From assembly GCF_030272615.1 (NCBI RefSeq), contig NC_081414.1, forward strand, positions 311,750,164 to 311,814,163: DNA of 64,000 nt, in the 5' to 3' direction. Each line of letters opens with the position of its first letter. The first letter of the stretch is position 1. The stretch comes from Cryptomeria japonica. Taxonomy: Eukaryota > Streptophyta > Pinopsida > Cupressales > Cupressaceae. Positions 51,027 through 60,497 of this stretch are shown here, one piece after another. The translations under genes were made by a program, and so were the position numbers. The notes beneath the pieces were generated by a model. It saw nothing but the letters and a program-made list of their open reading frames with translations, was not told the DNA's origin and ran no database searches.

Positions 51027-53045
51027 TTAAGCATAGTATCTACGCAAGTGCATAGCATTTATAGGTTCTTTAAGAGGTGTACCGTCTACATCCGCTATTT
51101 TGTAAGCACCTGATCCATAATCTTCAATAACAATATACGGTCCAAGCCAATTAGGACTAAATTTTCCCTTTTCTTCAGGTAAGGTATTCACATTGCGCTG
51201 ATTCTCATAGAGAACTAAGTCACCTACTGAGAAGGAACGTTGAATAACCTTATCATTATAGCTTCGTTGTAGAGTTTTGTGATACGCTTGAATATGCTTA
51301 AGAGCATTTATACGCTGTTCATCAAGCATCTCAAGCTGTTGAAGTCTTTGTTCTCTATAAGAGTCATCATCTACTATGCCTTTGAGAGAAACTCTAAGTG
51401 ATGGAATCTCTAACTTTAAAGGCATAATAGCATCAACACCATAAACAAGATTATAAGGGGTAGTTCCTGTAGCAATTCGTACACTCGTTCGGTAGGCCCA
51501 AAGAGCATAGATTAGCTGAGTACTCCAATCCTTACCATGCTTATTCACGGTTTTGCGAAGAATTTGTTCAATTATCTTATTGGATGATTCGGCTTGACCA
51601 TTTGATTGAGGATAGTATGGTGTAGAAAATCGATGTTTGATATGATATTTCTCAAGGAATTTCTTCACGTCCTTGTTCTTAAATGATGTCCCATTATCTG
51701 AGATTATAGTGGAAGGTATCCCGAATCGAGAAATAACGTTTTCTAGAAGAAATTGACAAATCACTTCAGCAGTAGTAGAGCGAAGGGGAACAGCTTCTAC
51801 CCACTTTGTAAAGTAATCTGTTGTGGTTATAATGAAAGTGTGTCCTTGAGATGAAGGAGGAGAGATTTTACCGATGAGATCCAACCCCCATGCAGAGAAA
51901 GGCCAAGAAGCTACATGAGAACGAAGTTCTTGGGCAGGAGCATGAATCAGATTATTGTGTTGTTGACATTGATGACATTTCTTAACAAATGAAAAAGAAT
52001 CCTTCTGCATAGTTTGCCAATAGTATCCCATACGAAGCAATCTTTGAACCAAGGATTCGCCTCCAAAATGCCCCCCACAGGCACCTGAATGTGCCTCTTC
52101 AAGAGCAATAGGGATTTCTGATTTGTTAAGACAGCGAAGGAGAAGACCGTTATAACCCCTTCGGTAAAGAACATTAGAAAGAATGATATATCTAGCGGAC
52201 AGCTTGCGGATTCTAGCCCTAGTGTTCCTATTGGCGGAATCAGGAAAGGTACCATCGGTCAAGTATCTTACGATATGCGAATACCATTCATCTGAGTCTA
52301 TAAAGTCACAACATGTTACCAAGCTAGAATCATCTACAATAGCTGGAGAAATAAGGTTGTGAATAACAAATTTAAGATCAACCACAGGGTCCTCTAGAGA
52401 TACAAGAGAAGCCACACATGCCATTGCGTCCGCATGTCGATTATCTTTTCGAAGAACAGGTTCCATGGTATAAGAATCGAATTTTTGTAACAAAGAGATA
52501 GCAAGGTCTTTATATTGTGATAATTTGTCTTGTTTTGCCTGATACAGTCTTGTTACTTGTCTTATAATCAATTGAGAATCTCCATAAATATGTATGTGCT
52601 TTACATTCAAAGCTAAGGCTGCCTTTATTCCTGCTATAAGAGCCTCGTACTCAGCAATGTTATTGGTACATAGGAAATTGAGACGATAAGATAAGGGAAT
52701 GGATTTCTTTGTAGGAGAAATTAGAACACCTGCCCCCGATCTCGTACGACACTTAGAGCCATCAAAGTACAACTCCCAAGTTTCATCTTTCCCTATACAA
52801 AGAATGAAGTCATCGGGAAAAGACTCAGGGTTAGGGAAGGAGAAAGGTGAAGGGGCCTCAACTAAGTGATCGGTCAACGCTTGCCCTTTAATTGCTCTTT
52901 GTGAAACAAATTTAAGGTCAAATTCAGTTAACATCATAACCCACTTAGCTAGGCGTCTTGATAAATCAGTTTTAGAGAAAAGATGCTTCAAAGGATCAAA
53001 CTTTACCATGACGTGGACTTCTGAATTTAAGAGATAATGTCTCAA
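51027..53045 (-). CDS. Element F pol, second part: archaeal-type RNase H and integrase
   Basis: 672 open codons. Residues 1-60 complete the first RNase H (HYLLNSEVHVMVKFDPLKHL). Residues 88-215 are a second RNase H of archaeal type: ELYFDGSKCRTRSGAGVLIS (D95), CTNNIAEYEALIAGIKAA (E132/E134), IHIYGDSQL (D156) and RKDNRHADAMA. This pair defines Tat elements. Integrase follows: zinc part HSGACGGHFGGE ... CHQCQQHN, then core GLDLIGKIS, TIISDNGTSFKN and QSNGQAESSNKI (D, D, E), and C-terminal GDLVLYENQRN ... GPYIVIEDYGSGAYKI. No chromodomain. One TAG (CAG expected) at 53049-53051 separates it from the upstream frame; the start shown is the first Met after that stop. Confidence 0.95.
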   Translation of the reverse strand: MRHYLLNSEVHVMVKFDPLKHLFSKTDLSRRLAKWVMMLTEFDLKFVSQRAIKGQALTDHLVEAPSPFSFPNPESFPDDFILCIGKDETWELYFDGSKCRTRSGAGVLISPTKKSIPLSYRLNFLCTNNIAEYEALIAGIKAALALNVKHIHIYGDSQLIIRQVTRLYQAKQDKLSQYKDLAISLLQKFDSYTMEPVLRKDNRHADAMACVASLVSLEDPVVDLKFVIHNLISPAIVDDSSLVTCCDFIDSDEWYSHIVRYLTDGTFPDSANRNTRARIRKLSARYIILSNVLYRRGYNGLLLRCLNKSEIPIALEEAHSGACGGHFGGESLVQRLLRMGYYWQTMQKDSFSFVKKCHQCQQHNNLIHAPAQELRSHVASWPFSAWGLDLIGKISPPSSQGHTFIITTTDYFTKWVEAVPLRSTTAEVICQFLLENVISRFGIPSTIISDNGTSFKNKDVKKFLEKYHIKHRFSTPYYPQSNGQAESSNKIIEQILRKTVNKHGKDWSTQLIYALWAYRTSVRIATGTTPYNLVYGVDAIMPLKLEIPSLRVSLKGIVDDDSYREQRLQQLEMLDEQRINALKHIQAYHKTLQRSYNDKVIQRSFSVGDLVLYENQRNVNTLPEEKGKFSPNWLGPYIVIEDYGSGAYKIADVDGTPLKEPINAMHLRRYYA

Positions 53046-53048
53046 TTT

Positions 53049-56000
53049 CTAAGTCGCAAACACCAAGGCCAAGCATTGTCTTTCTATCGCAGAATATCGG
53101 GTCTCATAATCGAGTAAGGTACGACTTATATAATAAACCGGACACTCCTTACCATCTTTATCATTTTGTGCCAATAATGCTGCGAGAGCATGAGGGGAAG
53201 CAGTTGTATAAAGAAGAAAGGGTTTAGAAGGTTCGGCGGGTTGAAGGATAGGAGGATTAGCCAAATATACTTTTAAATCTTCAAATGCTTGCTGACAATC
53301 TTCGTTCCATTGAAAAGTGATATTCTTTTTGAGAAGTTGAGTAAAAGGAAAAGTACGATCCGCAAGTTGAGATACGAACCTACAAATAGCTTGAATCTTT
53401 CCTTGTAAGCTTTTGAGTTGAGACACATTTCTAGGAGGTGGCATGTTGACAATAGCCTCTATTTTCTTAGTGTCCACCTCAATCCCACGATGCGAAACTA
53501 TGAATCCTAATAGTTTTCCACTATCCACACCAAAAACACATTTTCGGGGATTCAAGCGCATGTGATATTTACGAATTCTTTCAAAGATTTGACGAAGGAT
53601 CTTAATATGATCTATACGGAGAATGGATTTGGCTAAAATATCATCAACATAATCTTCTAAAATCTTATGCATATAATCATGAAAGATAAGGGTCATCGCT
53701 CGTTGATAAGTTGCGCCAGCGTTTTTAAGTCCAAAAGGCATCATCACCCAACAAAACGTACCCCAAGGAGTGGTGAAAGCAGTTTTGAATTGATCTTGAG
53801 GATTAATGAAAATTTGATTGTATCCTGAAAAACCATCCATGAAGGATAACAAAGCATGTCCTGCTGTAGAATCAACTATCATGTCAATGTTTGGAAGAGG
53901 GAAATCATCTTTTAAAGAAGCCTTATTTAAATCTCGAAAGTTGGTACACATTCTTATTTTATTATCTAATTTAGCCATAGCGACAATATTTGAAATCCAC
54001 GGGGAATAATCAATAGGGCGGATAAATCCAGGCTCCAATAATTTTTCAATCTCAGCCTTAACAAGCAAAGCTACCTTAGGATTCATTTTTCGAATCTTTT
54101 TTTTCACAGGCTTAGCATCGGGAACTAAGACAATATTATGAGTAACAATCTTAGGATCTATACCAGGCATGTCAGAGTATGTCCAAGCAAAGATCTCAGG
54201 GAATTCATGCAATAAATCTGCATATTGTTTTTGTTCTTCTTCATCCAAACACTTCCCAATTTTAATAACTTTTTCTTCATTGCAAGGATCCATCTTAACA
54301 TCAATGGTGTCACTTATGAGAAGATTACTTTGTTGAGGAGTATCCTTTAACTGAGGGAATTCTTTCACAATCTCATCATTATCAATCTCTCTTCCAAAAT
54401 AAGCTTCAATGTTCAAACAATAAGGAAATCCCCTATTGTGATGATAACGAGGAAGAGTATCATATGCTCCTAAAAACTCAACTAAAGCATCATCGGTAGG
54501 AAAGACATCCAAAGCATAGGCACACGAAGGATCCCCATTAATATACTCAGGGTGTCTCATTGGTAGAGACGTAGAAATAACATTAACACTAATACATGGT
54601 CTCTTAGAAGCTTTAGTGCGCTTGTAGGGATTATAACCAAGTCCAAAGGTCTCATCATAAAGAATATTCCCTAGGGGAACCTTTATCCCTTGTTCGTGAG
54701 TGCCACAACCATTTCCATTATACCCATACTTAGCTAAAATATGAAAACCATGACCATAACGATTAGCCATTTCAAAAAGAGAAGGTGGTTTTTCATAAGA
54801 CAAAGAATCAAATCCTTCAGAATTAGAGGTGTCAGGAGAAGAAGTTTGAGAAGCGGCCACAAAATTATTGTTCATGGGTTCAGGTAAGATTGATTGATTT
54901 TTAGTTTCTTCCTTCTTTTTAACTTTAAGCTCTCTAGGAGGAACCCTATACTCACCTACAAAGGTGGGATTAAAATCAAGAGATCCCCAATCGTCTTCTG
55001 CGAGAACCTTCTCAGGATCAAAAGCCTTTTCATGTGTAGATTCAAGTTGAGAAGAATCTTCTTCAGGAACTTCAGGCTCATCCAAAGAATTTTGACTACC
55101 AGAGGATGATGATTCGTCCATAGGTATCTTGTTTAAAGAGTCATCACTAGAAGAGGAAGGTTTAGAAGAACTCCCTTTGGAAGTGGATGTTTGCAAACAA
55201 GCTTGAAAATTAGTATCACCTATCAAGGTATATGTCTTATTGTTATAAATAAATTTAACTTGTCTATGCAATGTAGAGGGGACAGCTTGCATACTGTGAA
55301 TCCAAGGCCTCCCTAATAACAAGTTGTATGTTAGATTTCCCGACATAACATGGATAGGAGTAGGCAAAGTAACAGGTCCCACCGTGATGGGTAAGGTGAT
55401 AATACCTAATGAAGACTTAGCCACATTATCAAAGCCTCGAATGGGACGAGAGTCAGGCTCAATAAGGGATGTATCCACATTCATCTTATGCAATAGATTA
55501 ATGCTACACACATTAAGGCCAGAGCCATTATCTACCAGTGTTCGTCTTATAGCAGTGTCATTTATGATAACCACAATCATCAAGGGATCATATTGATGTT
55601 GAATTTCAGTAGTAGGCAATTCATCTTGAGTAAACACAATTTGAGCTTTAGGATTCATCATAGAGTTAACCAAAGACACTATATTACTAGATGTATTAGG
55701 TGGAGGAACATTCAAATCTTTCAAGGCATCTTGTAACATTCCATGATGAGCGGAAGAAGTTTGGATCAAATCCCAAAGGGATATCTTAGCAGGGGTAGCT
55801 TTAAGTTGTTCTATGAGATCATATACCTTACCAAGAACTTGTGAAATACGTGGAGCTTGCGGAAGAATTGGTTGAGGATTAGGAAGAGAAACTAGAGTAA
55901 CAGGAGGAGGATTAGGCTGCCTATTATTTCTAGTATTATAAGTATGGGCAACCGCATTATAACTCTCTCTAGTTAATTGCTTGGCATAACTATAAGGACT

Positions 56001-56585
56001 TATAGGTTTTCTTCCTTGCAGAGTGATGATAGGTTTATTCGGAGTAAGAAAGGAATCATGACCATACCCTCCTTGGATAGTAAGGAGAGGTGATTTAGGA
56101 ACTTGAAAGGTGGGAGAAGGATAAGCACCTTGGACTTCAAAGAGAGGCTTATTATGCTCTTTCAGGTTTATCATGTTAACTAATTTAGAAGTTTTGTTCT
56201 TGTTTAAAGATTTCGATAAAGCCACAAAGTCATCGAGAGCATCATCCAACAAAGCATGATCATATTTATTAAAAGGTTTATCTTTTGATTCAAAAGGAGA
56301 CATCTCTTCATAGAGGGGATCATTGAAAACAACCATGTTAGTAGATTTAGTGGAAGAGTTGATAGGAATGTACCCTTGAGAGGAATCATTCGACTTATCT
56401 TTCTCATCACAACGAAATGGCATAGTAACAATGTTTATGAGTTTTTGGTAAAATGACGGTTTGGTATCTTTAGGGTTCAAAAACTCATCTAAAGCTTCAT
56501 CTAATTCATCTTGGCTATACTCATAATCAACATAATTGCATACATCATCATAAATATGAACATCTTGCAAATAAAAATCTGACAT
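53049..56585 (-). CDS. Element F pol, first part: N-terminal extension, protease, G-patch, RT, RNase H
   Basis: 1178 open codons ending at a single TAG. Residues 1-245 (MSDFYLQDVHIYDDVCNYVD) are acidic with repeated LDEALDEFL and LLDDALDDFV helices and show no Gag capsid or CCHC knuckle. Residues 246-330 (VLGKVYDLIEQLKATPAKIS) match the segment normally preceding Tat protease. Protease: RTLVDNGSGLNVCS (D352). A G-patch-like segment at 609-653 has AKYGYNGNGCG, EQGIKVPLG and FGLGYNP. RT: GFIRPIDYSPWISNI, MPFGLKNAGATYQR and catalytic YVDD (979-982). The first RNase H starts in FLLYTTASPHALAALLAQ. The ATG lies 203 bp from the LTR, so no full gag fits upstream. Confidence 0.92.
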   Translation of the reverse strand: MSDFYLQDVHIYDDVCNYVDYEYSQDELDEALDEFLNPKDTKPSFYQKLINIVTMPFRCDEKDKSNDSSQGYIPINSSTKSTNMVVFNDPLYEEMSPFESKDKPFNKYDHALLDDALDDFVALSKSLNKNKTSKLVNMINLKEHNKPLFEVQGAYPSPTFQVPKSPLLTIQGGYGHDSFLTPNKPIITLQGRKPISPYSYAKQLTRESYNAVAHTYNTRNNRQPNPPPVTLVSLPNPQPILPQAPRISQVLGKVYDLIEQLKATPAKISLWDLIQTSSAHHGMLQDALKDLNVPPPNTSSNIVSLVNSMMNPKAQIVFTQDELPTTEIQHQYDPLMIVVIINDTAIRRTLVDNGSGLNVCSINLLHKMNVDTSLIEPDSRPIRGFDNVAKSSLGIITLPITVGPVTLPTPIHVMSGNLTYNLLLGRPWIHSMQAVPSTLHRQVKFIYNNKTYTLIGDTNFQACLQTSTSKGSSSKPSSSSDDSLNKIPMDESSSSGSQNSLDEPEVPEEDSSQLESTHEKAFDPEKVLAEDDWGSLDFNPTFVGEYRVPPRELKVKKKEETKNQSILPEPMNNNFVAASQTSSPDTSNSEGFDSLSYEKPPSLFEMANRYGHGFHILAKYGYNGNGCGTHEQGIKVPLGNILYDETFGLGYNPYKRTKASKRPCISVNVISTSLPMRHPEYINGDPSCAYALDVFPTDDALVEFLGAYDTLPRYHHNRGFPYCLNIEAYFGREIDNDEIVKEFPQLKDTPQQSNLLISDTIDVKMDPCNEEKVIKIGKCLDEEEQKQYADLLHEFPEIFAWTYSDMPGIDPKIVTHNIVLVPDAKPVKKKIRKMNPKVALLVKAEIEKLLEPGFIRPIDYSPWISNIVAMAKLDNKIRMCTNFRDLNKASLKDDFPLPNIDMIVDSTAGHALLSFMDGFSGYNQIFINPQDQFKTAFTTPWGTFCWVMMPFGLKNAGATYQRAMTLIFHDYMHKILEDYVDDILAKSILRIDHIKILRQIFERIRKYHMRLNPRKCVFGVDSGKLLGFIVSHRGIEVDTKKIEAIVNMPPPRNVSQLKSLQGKIQAICRFVSQLADRTFPFTQLLKKNITFQWNEDCQQAFEDLKVYLANPPILQPAEPSKPFLLYTTASPHALAALLAQNDKDGKECPVYYISRTLLDYETRYSAIERQCLALVFAT

Positions 56586-56787
56586 TTTGAAATAAACATT
56601 GCATAAAACTTAAACACACAATGCAAAGAAACAAAGAAACAAACTCTTTCTTTTCCCTTTTTTTCTTTTTTCCTTTTTTTTTTAATGAAAAATGAAACTT
56701 AAATGAAACACTCTAAATCTAGATCTAGATCTAACAAATGCAATGCAAGAGAAAGCAATAATAAGGTTCACGTCGGCTTCACCAAAA
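56586..56787 (-). other. Element F leader and candidate primer-binding site
   Basis: Between the 5' LTR and pol ATG. On the minus strand TTTTGGTGAAGCCGACGTGA directly follows the LTR; TGGTGAAGCCG is the likely PBS, but I cannot assign the tRNA. A pyrimidine-rich tract (56645-56680, plus strand) follows. Confidence 0.5.
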
Positions 56788-58384
56788 TGTGTAGGGGAAA
56801 AAGCGAGACTAGGCTATCATGCCCTAATCCTACCTTTTGACACACATTGTGGAATACGAAAGAGCCTAGAGGTATCACACAATTGGCTACTTCTTCTTGT
56901 GGAAGAGAGAGCCACGGGCTACCTATTAGGGTTTCTATTCCTTTGTTGTAATTGAAAGATAAAATGATTCAAGTTCAATTCCTAACCTTAAAGTGCAAGT
57001 ATGAACTAATAACAAGATTGCAGAATTGAGATTAAACAATGGAAAGCTGTAAACACAAGGACAAGGCAAGAATGCAGATGCGTACCCGGGGTTAAAATCT
57101 GAGTGAAAATGTTCGGGACGGGAGCGCAGGCGCCACTGTCCTGATTCTGCTCCTGAAACTGCTGTTTTGCAACTTGAAAAGCTGTCGGAAATGCTGAAAC
57201 TTGCTGTCTGACAGAAGGACCTGGTAGGACCAGGGCACCCCATGCCCCTGTCCTGGTCTTTTGTCCTGAAATTTGGTGTGTGGCTCAGTTTCTGTCTGCT
57301 TCCGTCGGATCTGCAATTTACGGCGTCGTCCGAATCCCGAAATCTGCACTTATATCTGAAAAGGTATGGTGGGCGGCTATATAGGGTTTTGCCTTAGTCA
57401 AACCCCCGCTTTGGTGATTTCCACCTTCACGAATAGCCAAGTTGTATTGTAAAAGTAGTGTGTGTGCAGACCTTGTGTGTGTGCAAGATCCTAAAATGCA
57501 AGTAAGCAAACTAGAGCAACCTAGAAAGTAAACCCTTATTGCTTGTAAATGATAATGTAAATGTTCCAAATCAAGATGCAAAGTGATCTAAAGCATGAAT
57601 ACAAATGATATAATGAGGCTTATGCAAAGACATGAAAACAACATGAAATCATACCCAACCCCAAGGGAGGGGTACAAGCCAATCTTCAGTCGGTGATCCC
57701 CTATTGCTATTCAATGTCTTCAAAGCCCTAAATGGATGAATGAAATTGATGAATGCTTGATGGGTGGATGTTGAATGTTGTTGAAGTCCTCAAAGATTTG
57801 CTCTTTCGCTGCATAGAAGGCCCCTCAAACCAAAATTCGGATCCTTTCAAATGAAGAAAGAGAGCTCTTATATATGAAACCCTAGGTCTTAATTTCAACT
57901 TTTGGCCGACCTAGAGATTGAATCTCTCGCCAATTTCTTGGGGTTAAGCTTTATTTTATGATTGGATTGCGCTCCTAAAATTTCGAGAAAAATGTCCAGG
58001 ACCGTGTGCACTCCGGGCGCCATGGTCCCGACAACTTTTCACCAAATTTTCAGGGCCGTCGGATATGATGATTTTAGAGAGAATCCCGAAGTTACAGGTG
58101 ATTTCAAGATGTTTTGACCCCCGAAATCAAGCCCCCAAGTTCAAAATAGTTCCTAATTAGGGTTTTTGATTAAATGATGTATTGGAGGAATAAAATGAAA
58201 GGGGCACACTTTAATGAAAGGGCCCAACTGGAAGAAGATGAAATAAGACCTTAGACCTAATTAATTTGATTAATTAAGTGGTAAAGGAAAATGCGATGCA
58301 AAGTGCAAGATTGGCCAAGGCGGGAGCTAAACCAAGTGTGAAATTGTACCACTTTAGCAAGTGCGTACAATTTTGGACGCTACA
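56788..58384 (-). repeat. Element F 5' LTR (1597 bp)
   Basis: TGTGTAGGGG to GGACGCTACA, then TSD GAGGC. It aligns with the 3' LTR throughout, with scattered substitutions and a deletion in the GC-rich patch near 57215. Confidence 0.95.
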
Positions 58385-58536
58385 GAGGCTTCTTCAACAC
58401 TGGAAGGTTCAATCTCAATAAGATTACACATCAATGCAACATAGCTAGAGAATCTCTATGGTCTTTTACTTTTTCTGAATGTGCCCAAAGAGGTCTCTTT
58501 CGATTCACAACAATATTCTAGGCCCATCAGTAGGAT
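58385..58536 (-). pseudogene. Element D pol, part upstream of RT
   Basis: Minus strand reads GLEYCCESKETSLGTFRKSK, then FSSYVALMCNLIEIEPSSVE, the segment between integrase and RT. It corresponds to RESKRPNKFTSYVVLMNNLS in element C. It joins the RT frame across element F. It is cut on the right by the LTR of element G. Confidence 0.82.
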
Positions 58537-59330
58537 TGTAATGTTCCCTGACTGTACTGGTGAAGGAAGCAAGGGTGTATGATGGAGCAGTCGTACGGTG
58601 CTTGAGTAAAGGCCGTACGGTGAAGGAGACTTGGCGTACGACTGTCAAGAAAGGGCCGTACGGTAGTGTCGAGGAGGCCGTATGGTGGTGCCAAGGCTGC
58701 GCGGTGGTGCAAAAATGGGCCGTACGGTAGTGTGAGAATGGCCGTACAGTGGTGCCAAGGCCGTGCGGTGGTGCAAAATAGGTCGTACGGTAGTGTGAGA
58801 CTGGCTGTATTGTAGTGTGGGAGCAGGTCGTACGGTGGTGGGGAGGGAGTGTAACCGTACGGTGAGGGAAGGGTACGGTAGACTTCAACTTGTGAGGGAG
58901 TTAATCTCCCGCAGGTGTATTGAATGATGAATTTGAAATATTAGGAATCCTTTATGCATGTAAATCAAAATAACGAATACGCAACTGCAGAAGTAACAAT
59001 GATGAAATTCAAGATTTGTCAGATCTGGAACAAGAACAGTGAACAAAGTAGGGTGAGGGGTGAATCCCACCGAAACTGCAAGTAGCAAATAGGGAGGGTC
59101 TTTCACCTCCGAAATGGCGGTAACCATAACTCCAATAGGAATTCACACAAGACAGGAAAATATCAAAATTCGCATACCCCCAACAATGACTAACACGTCC
59201 AAATATATGGGCTCCGAGAAACTTCCCGAAGGGTTACAAATGGGCTGACATGACCAACCAAAACTTGCCTAATCTAATTAAATAAAAGGGCCCGAAATAT
59301 TTGTTATTTAATTACATCGGGGATATCACA
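58537..59330 (-). repeat. Element G 3' LTR (794 bp)
   Basis: Plus strand TGTAATGTTCCCTG to GGGGATATCACA, so TGTGATATCCCC on the sense strand. TATA-like CCATATATTTGG is near 59196-59210 (minus). The U5 side contains the CCGTACGG-type repeats. Confidence 0.88.
58590..58880. repeat. Degenerate repeat with core GCCGTACGGT in element G LTR
   Basis: About fourteen copies of GCCGTACGGT or close variants (GTCGTACGGT, GCCGTATGGT, GCCGTGCGGT), spaced 15-30 bp. The core CCGTACGG is its own reverse complement. Confidence 0.92.
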
Positions 59331-59723
59331 GTCCTCCCTGGCCAAAAATTGCTTGCCCTCAAGCAATTGCAGACTTGGATGCTCCAGAATTATTTCGCCT
59401 TCCCAGGTGGCATCCTCATTTTGTAGATTCTTCCAACGTATAAGGAACTCTTTGACTGTGCGTGTTCTCAACCTCTTTTCTCTGACATCGACGATCTCTG
59501 CCGGTTCCAAAATTAATTTCCCTTCTTCGTCGATGGGTGGTAGATCCCTGGACACTGTGACGCGCTGCCCGACGGCCTTCTTCAGACATGGCACGTGAAA
59601 AACATTGTGAATCCGACTTCCCTCAGGAAGCTCCAATTCGTAGACAACTTCGCCCACTCTTCGAACCACCCTGTAGGGTCCATAGAAACGCGGCTTTAGC
59701 TTCTCCTTACCACTTGTCTTCAA
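59304..59723 (-). CDS. Element G integrase C-terminus with chromodomain
   Basis: 139 codons. KLKPRFYGPYRVVRRVGEVV and LPEGSRIHNVFHVPCLKKAV are the conserved C-terminal integrase/SH3-like part. The chromodomain follows: EIVDVREKRLRTRTVKEFLI, RWKNLQNEDATWEGE. The frame ends inside the 3' LTR (IPDVIK, stop at 59304-59306). In chromoviruses this domain helps direct integration to particular chromatin. Stops upstream of 59723 separate it from the integrase core. Confidence 0.92.
   Translation of the reverse strand: MKTSGKEKLKPRFYGPYRVVRRVGEVVYELELPEGSRIHNVFHVPCLKKAVGQRVTVSRDLPPIDEEGKLILEPAEIVDVREKRLRTRTVKEFLIRWKNLQNEDATWEGEIILEHPSLQLLEGKQFLAREDCDIPDVIK
59331..59346 (-). other. Element G polypurine tract
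   Basis: Minus-strand GGCCAGGGAGGAC before the 3' LTR. It overlaps the chromodomain ORF. Confidence 0.65.
59347..59368 (-). repeat. Hairpin upstream of element G PPT
   Basis: AATTGCTTG and CAAGCAATT form a perfect 9-bp stem around a 4-nt loop, 16 nt from the 3' LTR. It lies within the coding frame (LLEGKQFLA). Confidence 0.8.
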
Positions 59724-60497
59724 GGAGGATTGTCTGTGCGGCTGAAGTTAGAGGTAAACCAGATCACCAACTTCAAAATTTCACTCAATCCGGTGTCAGT
59801 CAGCATACATCTTTTGTTGGTTTTGTGCCCTCTGCAGGTTTTCTTTGAGAGATCTCAGGATGTCTAAACTTTCCTGAAGCCAATCTTTGGCCATTGGTGC
59901 ACGACTATCTCCCAATGCCAGGTCAACAAATGAAGAAGGTTCATAACCGTACAGTGCTTTGAAAGGTGGCATGCCTATCGATATGTGATAAGTGGTGTTG
60001 TAACAATGTTCACCCAAATGTAACCAGCGAACCCAAGCCCTTTGTTGTGCTGGGACGTAGTTCCTGAGATAACCCTCCAGCCATTTGTTCACAATCTCGG
60101 TCTGTCCGTCTGTCTGTGGATGGTAGCTCGTGCTGGGCGATAGCTCGGTTCTAGCCAACCGAAATAACTCCATCCAGAAGGTACTCAGGAAACGGCTATC
60201 CTTGTCATTGACTATGTTTCGCGGTAAACCATGTAGGCGGAACACCTCACAAAAGAACAACTCGGCTACTTGAACTACTTGATATCTTGTGGGGATGGCA
60301 AAAAAATGTGCATACTTGGTCAATCGGTCAACTATGACAAAAAAGCAATCGTTTCCTTGCACTCTGGGGAGTCCCATAATGAAATCCATCAAGATGCTAT
60401 CCCATTTCTGGTCGGGAATTGGCAGTGGTTGTAGCAGTTCGGCCGGCAGGTTATGCTCAGATTTGTTCTGCTGACAGGTGGAGCATTCCTGTACATA
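59724..60497 (-). pseudogene. Element G integrase core
   Basis: The open frame at 59796-60392 holds catalytic D (LMDFIMGLPR), D (NIVNDKDSRFLSTFW) and E (TDGQTEIVNKWLEGYLRNYV). Upstream the zinc-binding half (HPGYLKTYRQIYERFYWKGL, ECSTCQQNK) is separated by a TAG at about 60496-60498. Downstream FEVGDLVYL is followed by a stop. Apart from these nonsense codons the sequence is well conserved. Confidence 0.9.

Noticed and set aside
58505-58888. His/Thr/Pro-rich minus-strand ORF
   Set aside because: It is the translation of the GCCGTACGGT repeat in the element G LTR.
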